Source of the DNA: Cycas panzhihuaensis
Taxonomy: Eukaryota; Cycadophyta
Length of the DNA stretch: 64,000 nt
Assembly (NCBI GenBank): GCA_023213395.1
Contig: CM041465.1
Span: 207,335,741-207,399,740 of the forward strand
Reading direction: 5' to 3'
The notes beneath the pieces were generated by a model. The model was not told where the DNA came from. It searched no databases and was given only the letters and a program-made list of their open reading frames with translations. Shown one piece after another: positions 11,890 through 22,900 of this stretch (its first letter is position 1; each line of letters starts with the position of its first letter). The position numbers were made by a program, and so were the translations under genes.

Positions 11890-12180
11890 GGACCTGCATG
11901 CAAAGAAAGGTAGTCACTGTCCTCATGCCCATGTTGTAGACCTGCAAGCAAAGAAAGGTAGCTGGTGTCCTCTTGTCTTCATCACAGACCAGCACGCCTG
12001 TGTTGCAGAGCTGCAAGAAAGAAAACATTGACCTCTTGCCTTCATCACAGACCAGCACACCTCCAGAATATGCCTTCATGCCTCCATTGCAGAGCTACGT
12101 CAACCTCTTACCTTCATCACAGACCAGTATGCCTCCAGAATATGCCTTCATGCCTCTGTTGCAGAGCTGCAAGAAAGTGA
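11890..12180. repeat. Imperfect minisatellite in copia B leader
   Basis: The phrase CTTCATCACAGACCAG occurs three times (near 11978, 12040 and 12112). Between copies, TTGCAGAGCTGCAAGAAA and CAGAATATGCCTTCATGCCT recur. A related pair with GCAAAGAAAGGTAG precedes them. Units are about 50-75 bp and of uneven length, so this is a compound array. Confidence 0.85.
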
Positions 12181-13496
12181 ACATCATCACTACCATAGCG
12201 AGAAAATGAGGTAGGGTTTTTACCTTCTCCACCCCGCACCCCAAAAACTAATTTGTTTTCTATTTTTTTGCCTTATAATCTCGTCGGGTCTGCCTTTTAT
12301 TTTATTTTTGTTTTATTTTTTATTTTTTAATAAATCAAAAACCTTTTTAACTATAATATCACTTGATTAATTAAAACATCTTAAAACCCTCCCTTCACTT
12401 TATAAAACTATTTTTTATTCTTTTAATTCAATCAAATCAAATCCCCCCCCTTAACTTTATAAAAAATCCTTTTATCTTTTGATTTAAGTGAAATAAAACT
12501 CCTTTGTTTTTTAATTTAAATCAAACTTTGATGCTAACCATTATATCTTAAATACTTTGATTTCAATTAAAGTCCCACCCCTCTTCTTAAATTTTATAAT
12601 TATCTTTTAATTTTTCTTGATTCAAATGAATCAATGTCAAAAACTTTATTTTAATCTTAATACTTTCATGTAAATCAAAGTTTCCCCCCGTCAAAGTTAA
12701 CACTTTGATTTAAACCAAAAGTTCCTCCTATATTAATACTTTAAGCCCCCCCCCCCCTCACATTGTATTTTATACTTCGATTTAATTAAAACCCCCCTAC
12801 ATTATATACCTTGATTTAAAGCAAATGCCTCCCCTCCCTCCACATTATATTCCATACTTTGACTTTCCCTTCCCTTAATTTTTTTTTTTAAAACAAACTT
12901 TAAAACCTCTCCTATATTACCTTGATTAAAATAACTCTTATACCCTCTTTGTTTTAATACAAACATTTTATTAACATTTTTACAGAATCCTTCTCTCTTA
13001 AGTTTTTCTTCTTATAAGGTATATATAAACCTTATTTCCTTATTATTACTATCTCTCAATACATTTTTTAAATATAGTTAATACTAGGTAAATCTAATTA
13101 ATTTTTTTACCATTACATCTTTTAATTTTCCTTTAACACTTAATCTAATTTAATTCTTAACATTATAGACTTTTGTTTATAAAAAGGGAAACAAAATACC
13201 TAGTTTTTTAAAAATCACTTACTTCATTGTTTAATTTTTTCTAAAAGAGAATTCTTATTTTAAGGGAGTCAGTTTATTTTTCTAAAAGTGATTTTTTTTC
13301 CTAAGGGGGACTATTTTTTTAAAGAAAACTTTTTTCAAAAATAATTGCTTAAATTGTTGTTTGTTTCTTTTTAAAAACATATGATCTTTTTATCTTAAGA
13401 TGTCTTTGTGAAGATTAGTGTTTTTCATTAGGTAATTATTTTTCAAGTCACCGTCATAATTTTTTAAATCTTCAAATACACCTCAACACTCCCAAT

Positions 13497-13910
13497 ATGG
13501 CATTAATGCCAAGGACAGTCACCTATGTTCCAATTCCAGTGTTAATCGGCTTAAACTATGCCAACTGGAGGAATCGCATATCCCATCAGCTTAAACAGCA
13601 AAAGGTATGGCAATATGTAACAGGTGAATTTCAAAAACCAAAAGTTGATGCTACTAAGAATCTTATGGTATATCTGATGAACTCGGATGCCACATTAGGC
13701 ACCATATTAAATTCTCTTTTACCAAAAATTAGTTGGCAATTTTCTTCTCAGAACTTTAGTTGTACCTACTGTCATAAAAGAGGCCATACTATTGATATCT
13801 GTAGAAGTAGAATAGCCTCGGAAGCATGGAAAGCTTCCAAGGGATTGCAAAATAAACTGCAATCCCATTCTCAATCTCATTTCCAATCAAACTCTCAATC
13901 ACGATCATAA
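13497..13910 (+). pseudogene. gag: Copia B gag, internally shortened
   Basis: An open frame of 137 residues. It begins with the copia gag lead-in (N-Y-A-N-W at residues 21-25 and V-W-Q-Y-V at 37-41). It ends with a complete zinc knuckle CTYCHKRGHTIDIC (CX2CX4HX4C) and a Gln/Ser-rich tail. Copia gags of this type are usually well over 200 residues. The central helical region between residues about 60 and 85 appears collapsed, which fits an in-frame internal deletion. The knuckle, which binds the RNA, is intact. The protein might be made but would probably not assemble particles. Confidence 0.85.
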
Positions 13911-13959
13911 AATCATCAATTTCATAATCGTTCCTTGGCAGCAACAACTTTTACGTTTG

Positions 13960-14336
13960 TTGCTCCTTCCAATCGACCACCACAATGGATCATTGACTCT
14001 AGTGCATACCATCATATGACTGGACACTAGAAAACTTATCCACCTATCAATTTGAAATGAACTCTAAAGAAGAGATTTCGTTCGATAGTGGTAATCAACT
14101 CAAAGTTAAAGGATCTGGTGATGTTACCCTGAAGGATGGTTCAATCAAGGACATTTTTTACGTACCTGGTTTATTACCAAACCTCCTCTCAGTATATCAA
14201 ATTTGTCAAAAAGATCTTATTATCGAATTCTAGAAAAATAAATTTATCATTAAAGACCCATTACACAAATTCAAACATATTGCTTTAGGACCTGTTGATT
14301 ATAATACAAGTCTCTATAGCATGACTAGTTTTTAAA
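13960..14336 (+). pseudogene. pol: Copia B protease remnant
   Basis: QWIIDSSAYHHMTG begins near 13984. It matches the copia aspartic protease motif W-I-I-D-S-G-A-S-H-H-M-T-G, but the active-site Gly reads Ser (DSSA). Later blocks DVTLKDG and a sequence close to LPNLLSVYQI follow in shifted frames, up to 14336. The G-to-S change and frameshifts would have stopped polyprotein processing. Confidence 0.8.
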
Positions 14337-14374
14337 ATAATAAATCAAAATCATTTAGTGCCTTCATTGCTAAA

Positions 14375-15093
14375 TCTGACTCCGTCAGCAAACTTTGGCA
14401 TGCAAGATTTGGCCATACTAGCTATGAAAAATTTTAATATTTAATCAAGCATGAAATGGTCCATGGTTTACCACCATTAAATACTGTTTATGGTGTTTGT
14501 GAAGCCTGTGTGACAGGCAAACAACACATGGATCCATTTCCACATAAAACTCAATTCTGAGCAACTACTCCACTAGAACTTGTCCACTCTGATATATGTG
14601 GACCTTTTCATATTCCATCATATTCAAGATCTCGTTATTTTGTTACATTCATTGATGATTATTCAAGAAAATGTTGGTTTATATGCTCAAAACACGCAGT
14701 CAAGTGTTCGACATTTTCGTTGAATATAAAATATTAGTGGAAAATCAATTCAATTTAAAAATCAAAATATTCTGATCTAATAATACTAAGGAATATTTAA
14801 GTAAAATTTTTATCTCCCTCTACAAATCAAATGGAATTAAATTTCAACATTCAGTTGCATATACACCTCAACAAAATGGTGTTGCAGAACACAAAAACTG
14901 TACTCTTATTGAAATGACTTGTTGCATGTTACATGCAAAGAATATCAATCTAAAATTATGGGCAGAAGCAATTAACTATTCTAATTACTTATTAAACCAT
15001 TTACCCAATAAAAGTTTACAAAATGTCACTCCAGAACAAAAATGACCTGGAAAGAAACCATCTGTTCAACACTTACGAATCTTCGGTAGTATC
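14375..15093 (+). pseudogene. pol: Copia B integrase remnant
   Basis: SKLWHARFGHTSYEKF opens the pre-integrase zinc module at about 14387, and CEACVTGKQH completes its metal site. The core follows with LVHSDICGPFHIP and SRYFVTFIDDYSRKCWF, so the first catalytic Asp is kept. The second is lost, because the residues after ILRN are frameshifted. The glutamate region can be read from YTPQQNGVAEHKN in another frame. Integrase joins the cDNA to the target. At least three frameshifts make it inactive. Confidence 0.88.
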
Positions 15094-17148
15094 ATGTGGG
15101 AACATATTTCTCATGGAAAACGTAAAAAGTTAGATAAAAAAAGTCAAAAATACATCTTCATTGCCTATAGTGAAGAAAGTAAAGTATATAGACTTTTAGA
15201 TCCAGTCACACATAATATTTCTATTTTACGTGATGTAGTATTTGATGAAGAAGGATCTACTTCAACATCTACTTATGTAGAACTCCCTGTAGACTTATTA
15301 ACCAATACTCGTTTGGTTGATGATTCTAAAAAACAAGTTGATTCAGACATCATAGATTCTTTATCAACTCAAGTCTAAAATTGGACTTTATCAGAACCAG
15401 CTGATACAGATTCTTCTCTTCAACCTAGTACATCGAATCAACCTACAACCTCAGATTTAGTTACTCATAAGCAACCAACTTGGGCAACCAAAATACTTGC
15501 TGATGTTAGATCTAATGTAGGCAATCCTACTGATACTAGGCGCACACATATGCAAAAACTTCATACAAATTTTGCTTTAATAATAAAAATAATGGAAAAC
15601 AATGATCCCAAAACTTTTAAACAAGCCAACAACAATCCTGTTTGGTAAGACGCTATGCAGACTGAATTTGTTGCCTTAATTAAAAATTCTACCTAGGATC
15701 TTATTCCACTTCCACCCAGAAAAAATGTAGTTGACTATAAATGTGTTTATAGAACCAAATATAATTCAATAGGTGCAGTGGAAAAATATAAAGCTCGTCT
15801 TGTTGCCAAAGGATTTTCCCAAATAGATGGCATTGACTATAATGAAACCTTTGCTCCTGTTGCAAAGATGAATATAATCAAGACCATCATTGCTCTTGCA
15901 GCCAAATTTGGTTAGGAAATCCACCAAATGGATGTTAAGAGTGATTTCTTGAATGGTGATCTCAAAGAAGAGATCTACATGTCACAGCCACCTCGACTCA
16001 TTGAAAATCCTAATTTAGTCTGTAAACTTAAAAAATCCATTTATGGTTTAAAACAAGCTCCTCGAGCTTAGTATACCGAAGTTAATGATTACTTAATTCA
16101 CATTGGATACACTAGATGTATTAGTGATCTAAATCTCTATTTTAAACGTGAAGATGAAAATCTTACCATTCTAATTCTTTATGTTGATGATATTATTATC
16201 ACTGGATCATCAACCCATAATATTCATCATCTCAAATCAACCTTAATGAACAAATTTGAAATGACAGATTTAGGACTATTACATTATTTTCTAGGTTTAC
16301 AAATTTATCAAAATCAATCAAATATATCACTATCTCAACTTAAATATATTCTCGATTTACTTCAGAGGTTTAACATGGAAAATGCTAAACCTGTAACCAA
16401 TCCTTTACAATCAGGAGTTAAACTAACTACTGATTGTTCAACTCTATTATATGATCCAACTCTTTATAGACAACTTATTGATAGTCTAATTTATCTTACA
16501 TACACCTGCCCTGACATTTCTTATGATGTTGCTTTATGCTCCAGATGCATGCAACAACCACATGAATCTCACTGGAAAGCAGCCAAACGAATCTTACGTT
16601 ATATAAAGAATACCGTGTTTCATGGTTTAACTTATAACTTTTGTAATAAACCATCAGCATTAACTGGATATATTGATTCCAATTGGGCAGGTGATTCAAA
16701 TGATCGTAAATCTACTTCTGGTTATGTGTTTTTTATTGATTCCTCACCTATTACTTCGTCAAACAAAAAAATGTAGGCATTGGTGTTATCAACAACTGAA
16801 GCTAAATATCGAGTATTAGTCGAAGCTGGTAAAGAATCACTTTGGCTAAAATCTCTACTCAATGAAATTAGTCTGACTCTAAACTCTTCAATTGAAATTA
16901 AAGTTGATAATAAAGGTGCAATTACTATTGCTTCTAATCCTGTTTCATATTCTAGAACTAAACATATAGAATTACATCAGCATTTTATATGTAATCTAGT
17001 TACTGATAATATTATTTGTTTATCTTATTGTCCAACAGATTTATAGATTGCCGATATACTTACAAAGTCTCTAACTGAATTGAAGTATTTACATCTCAAA
17101 GATTTATTAGAGATAAAAGAAGTCTCCATCAAAGGGGGATTATCATGA
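15094..17148 (+). pseudogene. pol: Copia B integrase C-terminus, RT and RNase H in one frame
   Basis: This 2-kb run keeps a single frame to its own TGA at 17146, broken only by stops at 15376, 15646, 15694, 15913, 16069, 16774 and 17044. Five of the seven are TAG. It carries the integrase C-terminal part (KSQKYIFIAYSEESK) and RT blocks KARLVAKGFSQIDGIDY and [19 protein letters not shown]. The catalytic YVDD (16180-16191) and RNase H (GYIDSNWAGDSNDRKST, then STTEAKYR) follow. In RNase H the usual catalytic Glu of T-E-A-E-Y reads Lys. It is the best preserved pol in the window. Confidence 0.95.
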
Positions 17149-17183
17149 TGAAGATCTTCTTTTCTCTCCAGTACAAAAGTTTA

Positions 17184-17196
17184 CATTAAAGGGGGA
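17184..17196 (+). other. Polypurine tract of copia B
   Basis: ATTAAAGGGGGATA lies directly before the TATTAG start of the 3' LTR. A second, similar AAAGGGGGATTAT at 17131-17143 overlaps the pol stop. Confidence 0.9.
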
Positions 17197-17637
17197 TATT
17201 AGATTGTATAATGCAAACTTATGTATTTTAATGTAATTATTTATGTCACATGTCTAAAATATAATTTAAGTCATTGTAATGTTTTTTAACTTCAGTTTAT
17301 TTAATTAAATTTGTGGAAGGTTGTTGAAATTATGAAACTGCATTTCAACGAACCTCCTTAGTATTTAATCTCCTAAATTCCTGGAATATGTCCTAGGAAT
17401 CTAGGAGGGCTATCTTCATGCCTTTTTCAAAGGTTGGTTTGGTCTGTAGGTGGTTTCACCACATGGTTTTTGTTCAGTATTATTTTATTAATAAAACTAG
17501 AATTTAAGAGGTGGTTTTTTTTCCCCAGAAAGGGTTTTCCATCTATCAAATCTATGTGCATGTTCAATATCTAATATTTCCTGTGATGTTGTTAATTATG
17601 TGATCCTGTGATGTTGCTCATGCACCCATTTCCATCA
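17197..17637 (+). repeat. Copia B 3' LTR
   Basis: It starts TATTAG (TG changed to TA) and ends TCCATCA, and is followed by the ATTGC duplication. It is about 94% identical to 10828-11269; most differences are C/T or A/G. Confidence 0.96.
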
Positions 17638-17642
17638 ATTGC

Positions 17643-18445
17643 AATGGTTCAGGTTAGAGGGTAGTAAACTAGTTAATATTCCTCTTCTTGTTGGTTTAAA
17701 ATTATTAACTAAACAATGACCAAAGATTCACTAAGAAGTTAAAGACATGGTGTTTATCCCTTATGCTAGTGTTTTTGGTAGCTTGATGTATGCAATAGTT
17801 TACACTCAACTAGACATTGCCCATGCAATGGGAGTAGTTAGCAGGTATATGCCAAACCCAAGCAAGGAGTATTGGGTGGCTGTGAAAAGGATTTTCAGGT
17901 ATCTATGGGATACATCAGACTATGGAATTTGCCATCAAGAAGATCCCATAGAGAGTAGAATAATGAACTTGAGAGGTTTTATTGATGTTGATTAGGCTAG
18001 AGATCTTAACAGTAGAAGATCTATAAGTGAGTATGTTTTTACCCTTTGTGGTGGCATAGTCTATTGGATGAGTAAAACACAATAAGTTATAGCACTTTCT
18101 AGCACAAAAGCAGAGTATATGGAAGCTACTCATGTATGCAAGGAAGCAGTTTGGTTATAGAGATTATGCCCAGATATTGGCTTTAAGCAAGATGTTGTGA
18201 GGATAGATTGTAATAGTCAAAGTGTAATCTAGCTAACAAAGAATCCTATTTTTCATGCTCAGTCGAAGCATATTGATGTGCAGTTCCATTTTATGAGATA
18301 AATAGTTCAAGATCACAAGGTAGATTTGTAGAAGATTGCCATATAAGAGAATATTATAGACTCATTGATCAATATTGTTAGCACAGAGAAATTTAGATGG
18401 TGTAGAATTGCAATAGGTATTTATGATTTTGGCATTTAGTAGTTG
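17643..18445 (+). pseudogene. pol: Copia A RNase H remnant
   Basis: The copia A pol frame resumes after element B. It shows the conserved pre-RNase H block YASVFGSLMYAIVYTQLDIA and then VSRYMPNPSKEYWVAVKRI. The RNase H core is FIDVD-stop-ARDLNSRRSISEYVF and LSSTKAEYMEATHVCKEAVW. The end has SKHIDVQFHFMR. This activity removes the RNA strand after copying. At least eight stops are present, again mostly TAG. The 3' LTR and its purine tract follow at 18478. Confidence 0.9.
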
Positions 18446-18477
18446 TATATGTAAGTTTTCTTGTAAAGTATACAATA

Positions 18478-18487
18478 AGTGGGAGAT
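18478..18487 (+). other. Polypurine tract of copia A
   Basis: AGTGGGAGAT directly precedes the 3' LTR start and is the usual copia tract. Confidence 0.88.
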
Positions 18488-18872
18488 TATTAGATATTTT
18501 GAACACTTTGCAAGTGTTACATGGGTATAGGTATTACACCTAATCCCTTTGTGTCTTACAGGGGTCTTTGTTGGCCCATGGTTTATACCCATTGTATTGT
18601 AAAACTATAAGGTGGTATCTTGTAATGTTGTGTCTATATATTCTTATATAATAACACATGTAATATATGGTTGTAGATGAGTCCATGTAAAGAATTAGGA
18701 TTTATTCATCTCTATAATTATTTAGCTATTACTTAGATTAATAAAAGGTCTATGCTTAAACCTGAATCTCTTGGCGTTCTTTGTTGAGTGCTTAGTTTTT
18801 TTATGCTATTTGTTCTTTACATGGTTTAAAGTTCTATTATCACATTGCTTCTGCAGTTATATTTTCTCTTCA
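18488..18872 (+). repeat. Copia A 3' LTR
   Basis: It starts TATTAGATATT, ends CTCTTCA and is followed by TTATT. At 385 bp it lacks the GC-rich block of its 493-bp partner. Apart from that gap, the copies look about 85% identical by eye, so A is older than B. Confidence 0.93.
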
Positions 18873-19390
18873 TTATTCTCTAGGTTATTTTTATTATTTG
18901 TTATATTTTTTCATCCTGCTTCAAACTTTGTGGCACTGCATTAAACTTCACAGTACCATGAACTTTACCATAGGGCAATTATCCATTAATTACCACAGCC
19001 AGAAAATGGATAATATATTTTTTCTCTAATATATTTTTATCGCAGAAAATATATTTTGCTCTATTTTGTTAAGAAAGGAGAGGCAAGACCTCTCATTTCT
19101 TCTTGTTATTATTGTCCTATCCTAGGGTTTCCACTAGCCAACAATAGGACAGGTTTTGGCCCACTCTTAGGAAGGCAAAAGAAGGATAAATAGCTAGAGT
19201 TATGATTCCTAATGCTACTTCCTCTAGAGTAACCCCCACTTCTTAAGATCCCTTCATACCATACACACTCCATAAGCTAGTACATCCCATCAAGTGTGAT
19301 CCCTTCCATATTTGTAATGTTCACAATACTTGCAACGTTTGCCTCATTACTAGTTTGTGCACATCTTGCTTGCTAGAAACCATTATCATT

Positions 19391-19500
19391 TCTACACCTT
19401 GTTTTATAATATTTATAGCTTTTATAACATTTGCATCTTCTACAATATCTATAACTTTTATAAGATTTGTAACTTTTACAATACTTGTAGCTTTCACAAA
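19391..19500. repeat. 18-bp-type minisatellite in D LTR
   Basis: Degenerate units built on ACTTTTACAATATTTGTA repeat about six times. The same array is at 35115-35225 in the other D LTR, so it belongs to the family and is not a local expansion. Confidence 0.75.
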
Positions 19501-19768
19501 CCCTTATACCTATTTTGTCTAAACCATTTATTTCCACCCAACTCACTATATGATACCTAACTATTTAGAAGGTGTTTTATTCATAGGATCTAGCCATCCT
19601 GAGGCTATCATCTTCTCTTTATTTCAACCCCCCTTTCCCCTTTTGTGGTTTCATAAGAACATTAATGCATGTAAGGAGAATAATATACTGATTGTCATTA
19701 CTTTTCTTTCATTATAAGAAGTAAACTTTTATTCTCACCAAGGTAGAACACACATGCACTCCTAGATA

Positions 19769-19792
19769 TATATATATATATATATATATTCT
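19769..19792. repeat. AT microsatellite in D LTR
   Basis: About 11 TA units. The equivalent place in the other LTR (35488-35515) has only a short, broken run. Confidence 0.9.
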
Positions 19793-21081
19793 TGTGGCTT
19801 ATAAGGGTTTACATGTGTTTTCCAAAGCATAAGAGATGTTGCCTTCCCACGCAAGTGAGGTGACACCATAGTAAAAAGGTACTACTCTCTATCTTCCTTC
19901 ACTTACCTTCTTTCAGTTCCATTATTTCATTTCATTTCCATTTTATTTGCTTTAAAGTATTTTGGAGAAGGTAAGGAAGAACCTCTCAAGCTTCCCCTAT
20001 GACACCCACTATGGAAAGGGAAATGAGGTTGTCAATAAAGAAGATACAAAGAGAAGAATCATGCCACTCCATTAACTGACACATTTTCAAGTGTACTCTG
20101 CTAACCTCCCCTTCTCTTCGCTCCTTTCTCCCCCTCTTTCCCTTTCAATAAAAAATATATTAAAAGGATAAGTATTCTATTTTCGTTTCTTTCATACACT
20201 TACATATCACATAAGGGAGGGAAAGCATAACATTAACTAAGCATCTTTTCTCCTTTCCTCTTGCACTAGAAATGAAATGTTGCATATTTCTTCTTTTCCT
20301 TTGACTCTACATGTTGTATATTGAAAAGGTACAATAAAAGTGCACTTCATCCCTTTCTTACACTAATAGGAAATATTATTACATCTTTCTCATTAGTTGC
20401 ATTGAGAAAAAGAAATAGTTACATATAGATAGTATTTTCATTCTCGCTCTTCCCTCTTGTCCCCTTAAATAACCTTTTGAGAGAAAAGGAATTAAGAGTG
20501 AGGAAGAGTAGTTAGCATCTCTTGCTTGTAACATAAACATTACAATAACTAAACATTGTAATAATTATTAGTTAGAAGCAAAACTACCCCCACCACAACA
20601 AATAAACAAATGACAACCTATCTCCCTTCTCCTCACAATTAGAGGAGAGATCTCCAAAACCTAATTACTCCCACTGCATCTAAGGCTAAATAACAAACTA
20701 GATATGCCCCCATGCACTTCCAATAACAATCACTCCTCTCTCTCACTTCTAGGCCTCCTTTCTACAAGGAACCATCACCCTCTTGCCTCCTCCTCAAAAG
20801 GAGGCCTTTCTTCCCTTCTCCCTTACCTTAAGGGTAGGAGAGCCCATCTACAGTTTCTCGGTAATCTGAGAATCCCTCTTTGCCTAACTGAACCCAAGAA
20901 AGTACTTAGAAAAAAGGGAAGGTCACTGCGCTATTTGTGGGTCCTTGATCCTATATTCTAATGCACAGGTTCCCTTTGAGGGTAACGTATCTCCTTTTTT
21001 TAGGTTTGTAGGCCCCTATTATAGTTATAGTATTAGCTTAGGAGTTCTAATATATAGTGAACCCCTAGAGGCACACTTCCA

Positions 21082-21100
21082 TTGGTGACCATACTAGGGA
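21082..21100 (+). other. Primer binding site of D1
   Basis: TTGGTGACCATACTAGGG follows the LTR end. The leading TGG fits a tRNA 3' CCA end. I cannot name the tRNA with confidence. The same motif occurs at 36806 (CTAGTGACCATACTAGGG) and in remnant W at 46740. Confidence 0.7.
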
Positions 21101-21296
21101 TCCACTAGTAAGAAAATATTATAATTTCCCCTTGTGTTAGCATTGCTTTTCTCCTTTTGTCTATACCTTCTAGATTTATTGGGCAACCCCCAACACCTTT
21201 CCTTTTACTTTTACCCTTAGCTCTTCCAAAGTTCTAGGTGAGACATGAATGTGACGATTTTCTCATCATTTACAAGGTCTCCCTCCTACTTCAAAA

Positions 21297-21928
21297 TGTT
21301 GGATATTGTGGCAACAATTATGGGGCTAAAATTTTGGCATGTTTTTGGCGCGATTTCCCCCCCTAATTTTTCTCAGGGGGTTCCAAGTGAGATCCCCCTT
21401 GGTCAGTGGGGGGAGTGGAATGTCCCCTATTAGGAAGGGGTTTAGGGGTGATAGCCCCTGACCTAAAAAATTAACCATGTAAAGCATATTAAAATGTAAA
21501 GAGAATCAGGGTTGTTTGATACAAATACCCTAGATTCTACAGTTGAAATTCATGCCTTGGATACCCCTCTCATGTAGCCCATTTTAGAGATTTTCTTATT
21601 ATATTGTATGTAATGTAATGTACTATGAAGAGGGCAGCAACTATTTATTATTTTAGAGAGCACTCTGTAACTGAGATGTATTATTTCTCCATTCTACAAC
21701 AATAAAGATTGATACCTTTCCTATGTGGATGTTTTCCTAGAACACTGCTAGGGTTTTACCACATTATATTGGGTGCATATGTGATGTTTGGCTTTCATTT
21801 TTATGTTATTATATGATCTCTGATTTTAGAACTTGTATGTAATTTTAAGTTTTGATTTATATAACTAGTTGCAAGAATGCAATAGATCTTGGTGGTTGTT
21901 AAAGAGTTGGGACCTTGTATTCTCAACA
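21297..21928 (+). mobile_element. Solo copia LTR of the F family
   Basis: It starts TGTTGGATA and ends TCTCAACA. Flanks CAAAA (21292-21296) and CGGAA (21929-21933) fit one duplication; the unoccupied site in D2 at about 37018-37022 reads CAGAA. The body resembles the 663/674-bp LTRs of element F, including the GC-rich block with GGGGTGATAGCCCCTGACC and the CAACAATAAAGATTGATACC segment. No internal sequence is present, so it is the product of LTR-LTR recombination. Confidence 0.92.
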
Positions 21929-21933
21929 CGGAA

Positions 21934-22900
21934 GAGTCTCTATATTCCTTTATTCCCTTGTTAATTTTGAATTAGTTGTGGAGGGATATCTATCAGAATA
22001 GACATACTATGCCTATATTTCTAAAACATAACCACAAACTTCAACCTATTTCTAGGGTCTCGTCCAAGAGGGTAATGACCCTATCTTCTATATAGATGAT
22101 CAACAACACTCAGACCTCTACCATTTCTCCATACATGATTTAGGTGTGTCATCCGCTATGGAGTACCACCTCCCTAGACAAAGTGCCCATGGGGATTGAC
22201 CTATAGGTTCCACTTTATATGAGGAACCTTCCACCTCATGTGAGCAAGCGAGGACCTCTCTTGTAGATGTTGTAGAAGTGTTGCAATAGTGTTTCCAAGA
22301 TACAAGTGTCCAATTATCCCTAAAATGGATGGAAAGCATTCTTTGTAGTATGGCACTTCCTTCTTCCTTATATGTGCCTCTTAGTTCTTCCTAATCTATG
22401 CTAATAGCCATGATAGGGCCACTCCTATCATTCCATCTACTTAATGCATCTCTCATGTCCAAGGGACTATTTAATGTATGTTCATATCTCAAATTGGGTT
22501 GAGCATGCCTCTCACAAGTCAGGCAACCACACCCAAACTAACTATGGTTCATGCCCCTCTTACATAACTTAGGGAACCCTCATGTATCCTATCTTTGGGC
22601 CACACGAGATCCATCCTCATGTGTCCCCAATCTCAACTAAGAGATTCTTCCCTTTACCTACCCCCAGGATACACGTCCCAACCATGGAGGCATGGTAAGG
22701 GAAGTCCCCTTATGGTTTATGAGGTAGATTCACTTCACCCATATGGAGTCGCATCTCCTATTGGTGGCCTATATGGGCAAAATCCCATCCCACACCCACC
22801 TTTTTTGTCTTCATGTTCAAACTCATATATGATGCTTTTGTAAGGAGGATTTGCACATCCTCAAGGCTCTTTTTCCCATGCCCCCTCTCAATAAGGGGTA
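21934..22900 (+). other. D1 leader between primer site and gag
   Basis: It is collinear with 37023-37990 of D2. I see no domain here; the short open frames do not agree between D1 and D2. It may include an untranslated leader or an eroded gag N-terminus. Confidence 0.55.

Larger units (their letters stand above)
11282..13496 (+). other. Copia B long leader with internal repeats
   Basis: More than 2 kb separates the primer binding site from gag, which is long for a copia element. It holds a 46-bp tandem pair (11401-11492) and a repeat array (about 11890-12180). The rest is a low-complexity, pyrimidine-rich stretch with many T and C runs (about 12220-13000). The short open frames over the array exist only because the repeats lack stops. 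I see no conserved domain. Confidence 0.7.
10828..17637 (+). mobile_element. Ty1/copia element B (youngest-looking copy)
   Basis: A complete copia element of 6.8 kb inside the RT region of copia A. It has LTRs of 442 and 441 bp, an exact primer binding site, a long leader, gag, protease, integrase, RT and RNase H, a purine tract, and identical flanking ATTGC (10823-10827 and 17638-17642). The LTRs differ at about 28 positions by my count (about 94% identical), nearly all transitions. The last 2 kb of pol stays in one frame with only stop codons in it. B is the innermost and one of the youngest insertions here. Confidence 0.96.
2523..18872 (+). mobile_element. Ty1/copia element A, interrupted by elements B and C
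   Basis: A full-length but decayed copia element with both LTRs, a primer binding site, and gag, protease, integrase, RT and RNase H in copia order. It sits in the D1 LTR between two TTATT target-site copies (2518-2522 and 18873-18877). The D LTR at 34150-34160 shows the same place without the insert. Two later insertions lie inside it: C in the region between protease and integrase, and B in the late RT region. Without those, the element is about 5 kb, normal for copia. All reading frames are broken. Confidence 0.93.
18878..21081 (+). repeat. D1 5' LTR, second part
   Basis: Homology to the LTR at 33660-36804 resumes here and runs to ACTTCCA, just before the primer binding site. Together with 2031-2522 the LTR is about 2.7 kb, in the size range of long gypsy LTRs. 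Identity to the other copy is about 85-88% in sampled stretches. Relative to that copy it lacks about 470 bp near position 19010. Confidence 0.9.

Noticed and set aside
11690-12209. Overlapping open frames on both strands in the copia B leader
   Set aside because: They follow the repeat array, have no domain, and lie before gag in an untranslated leader.
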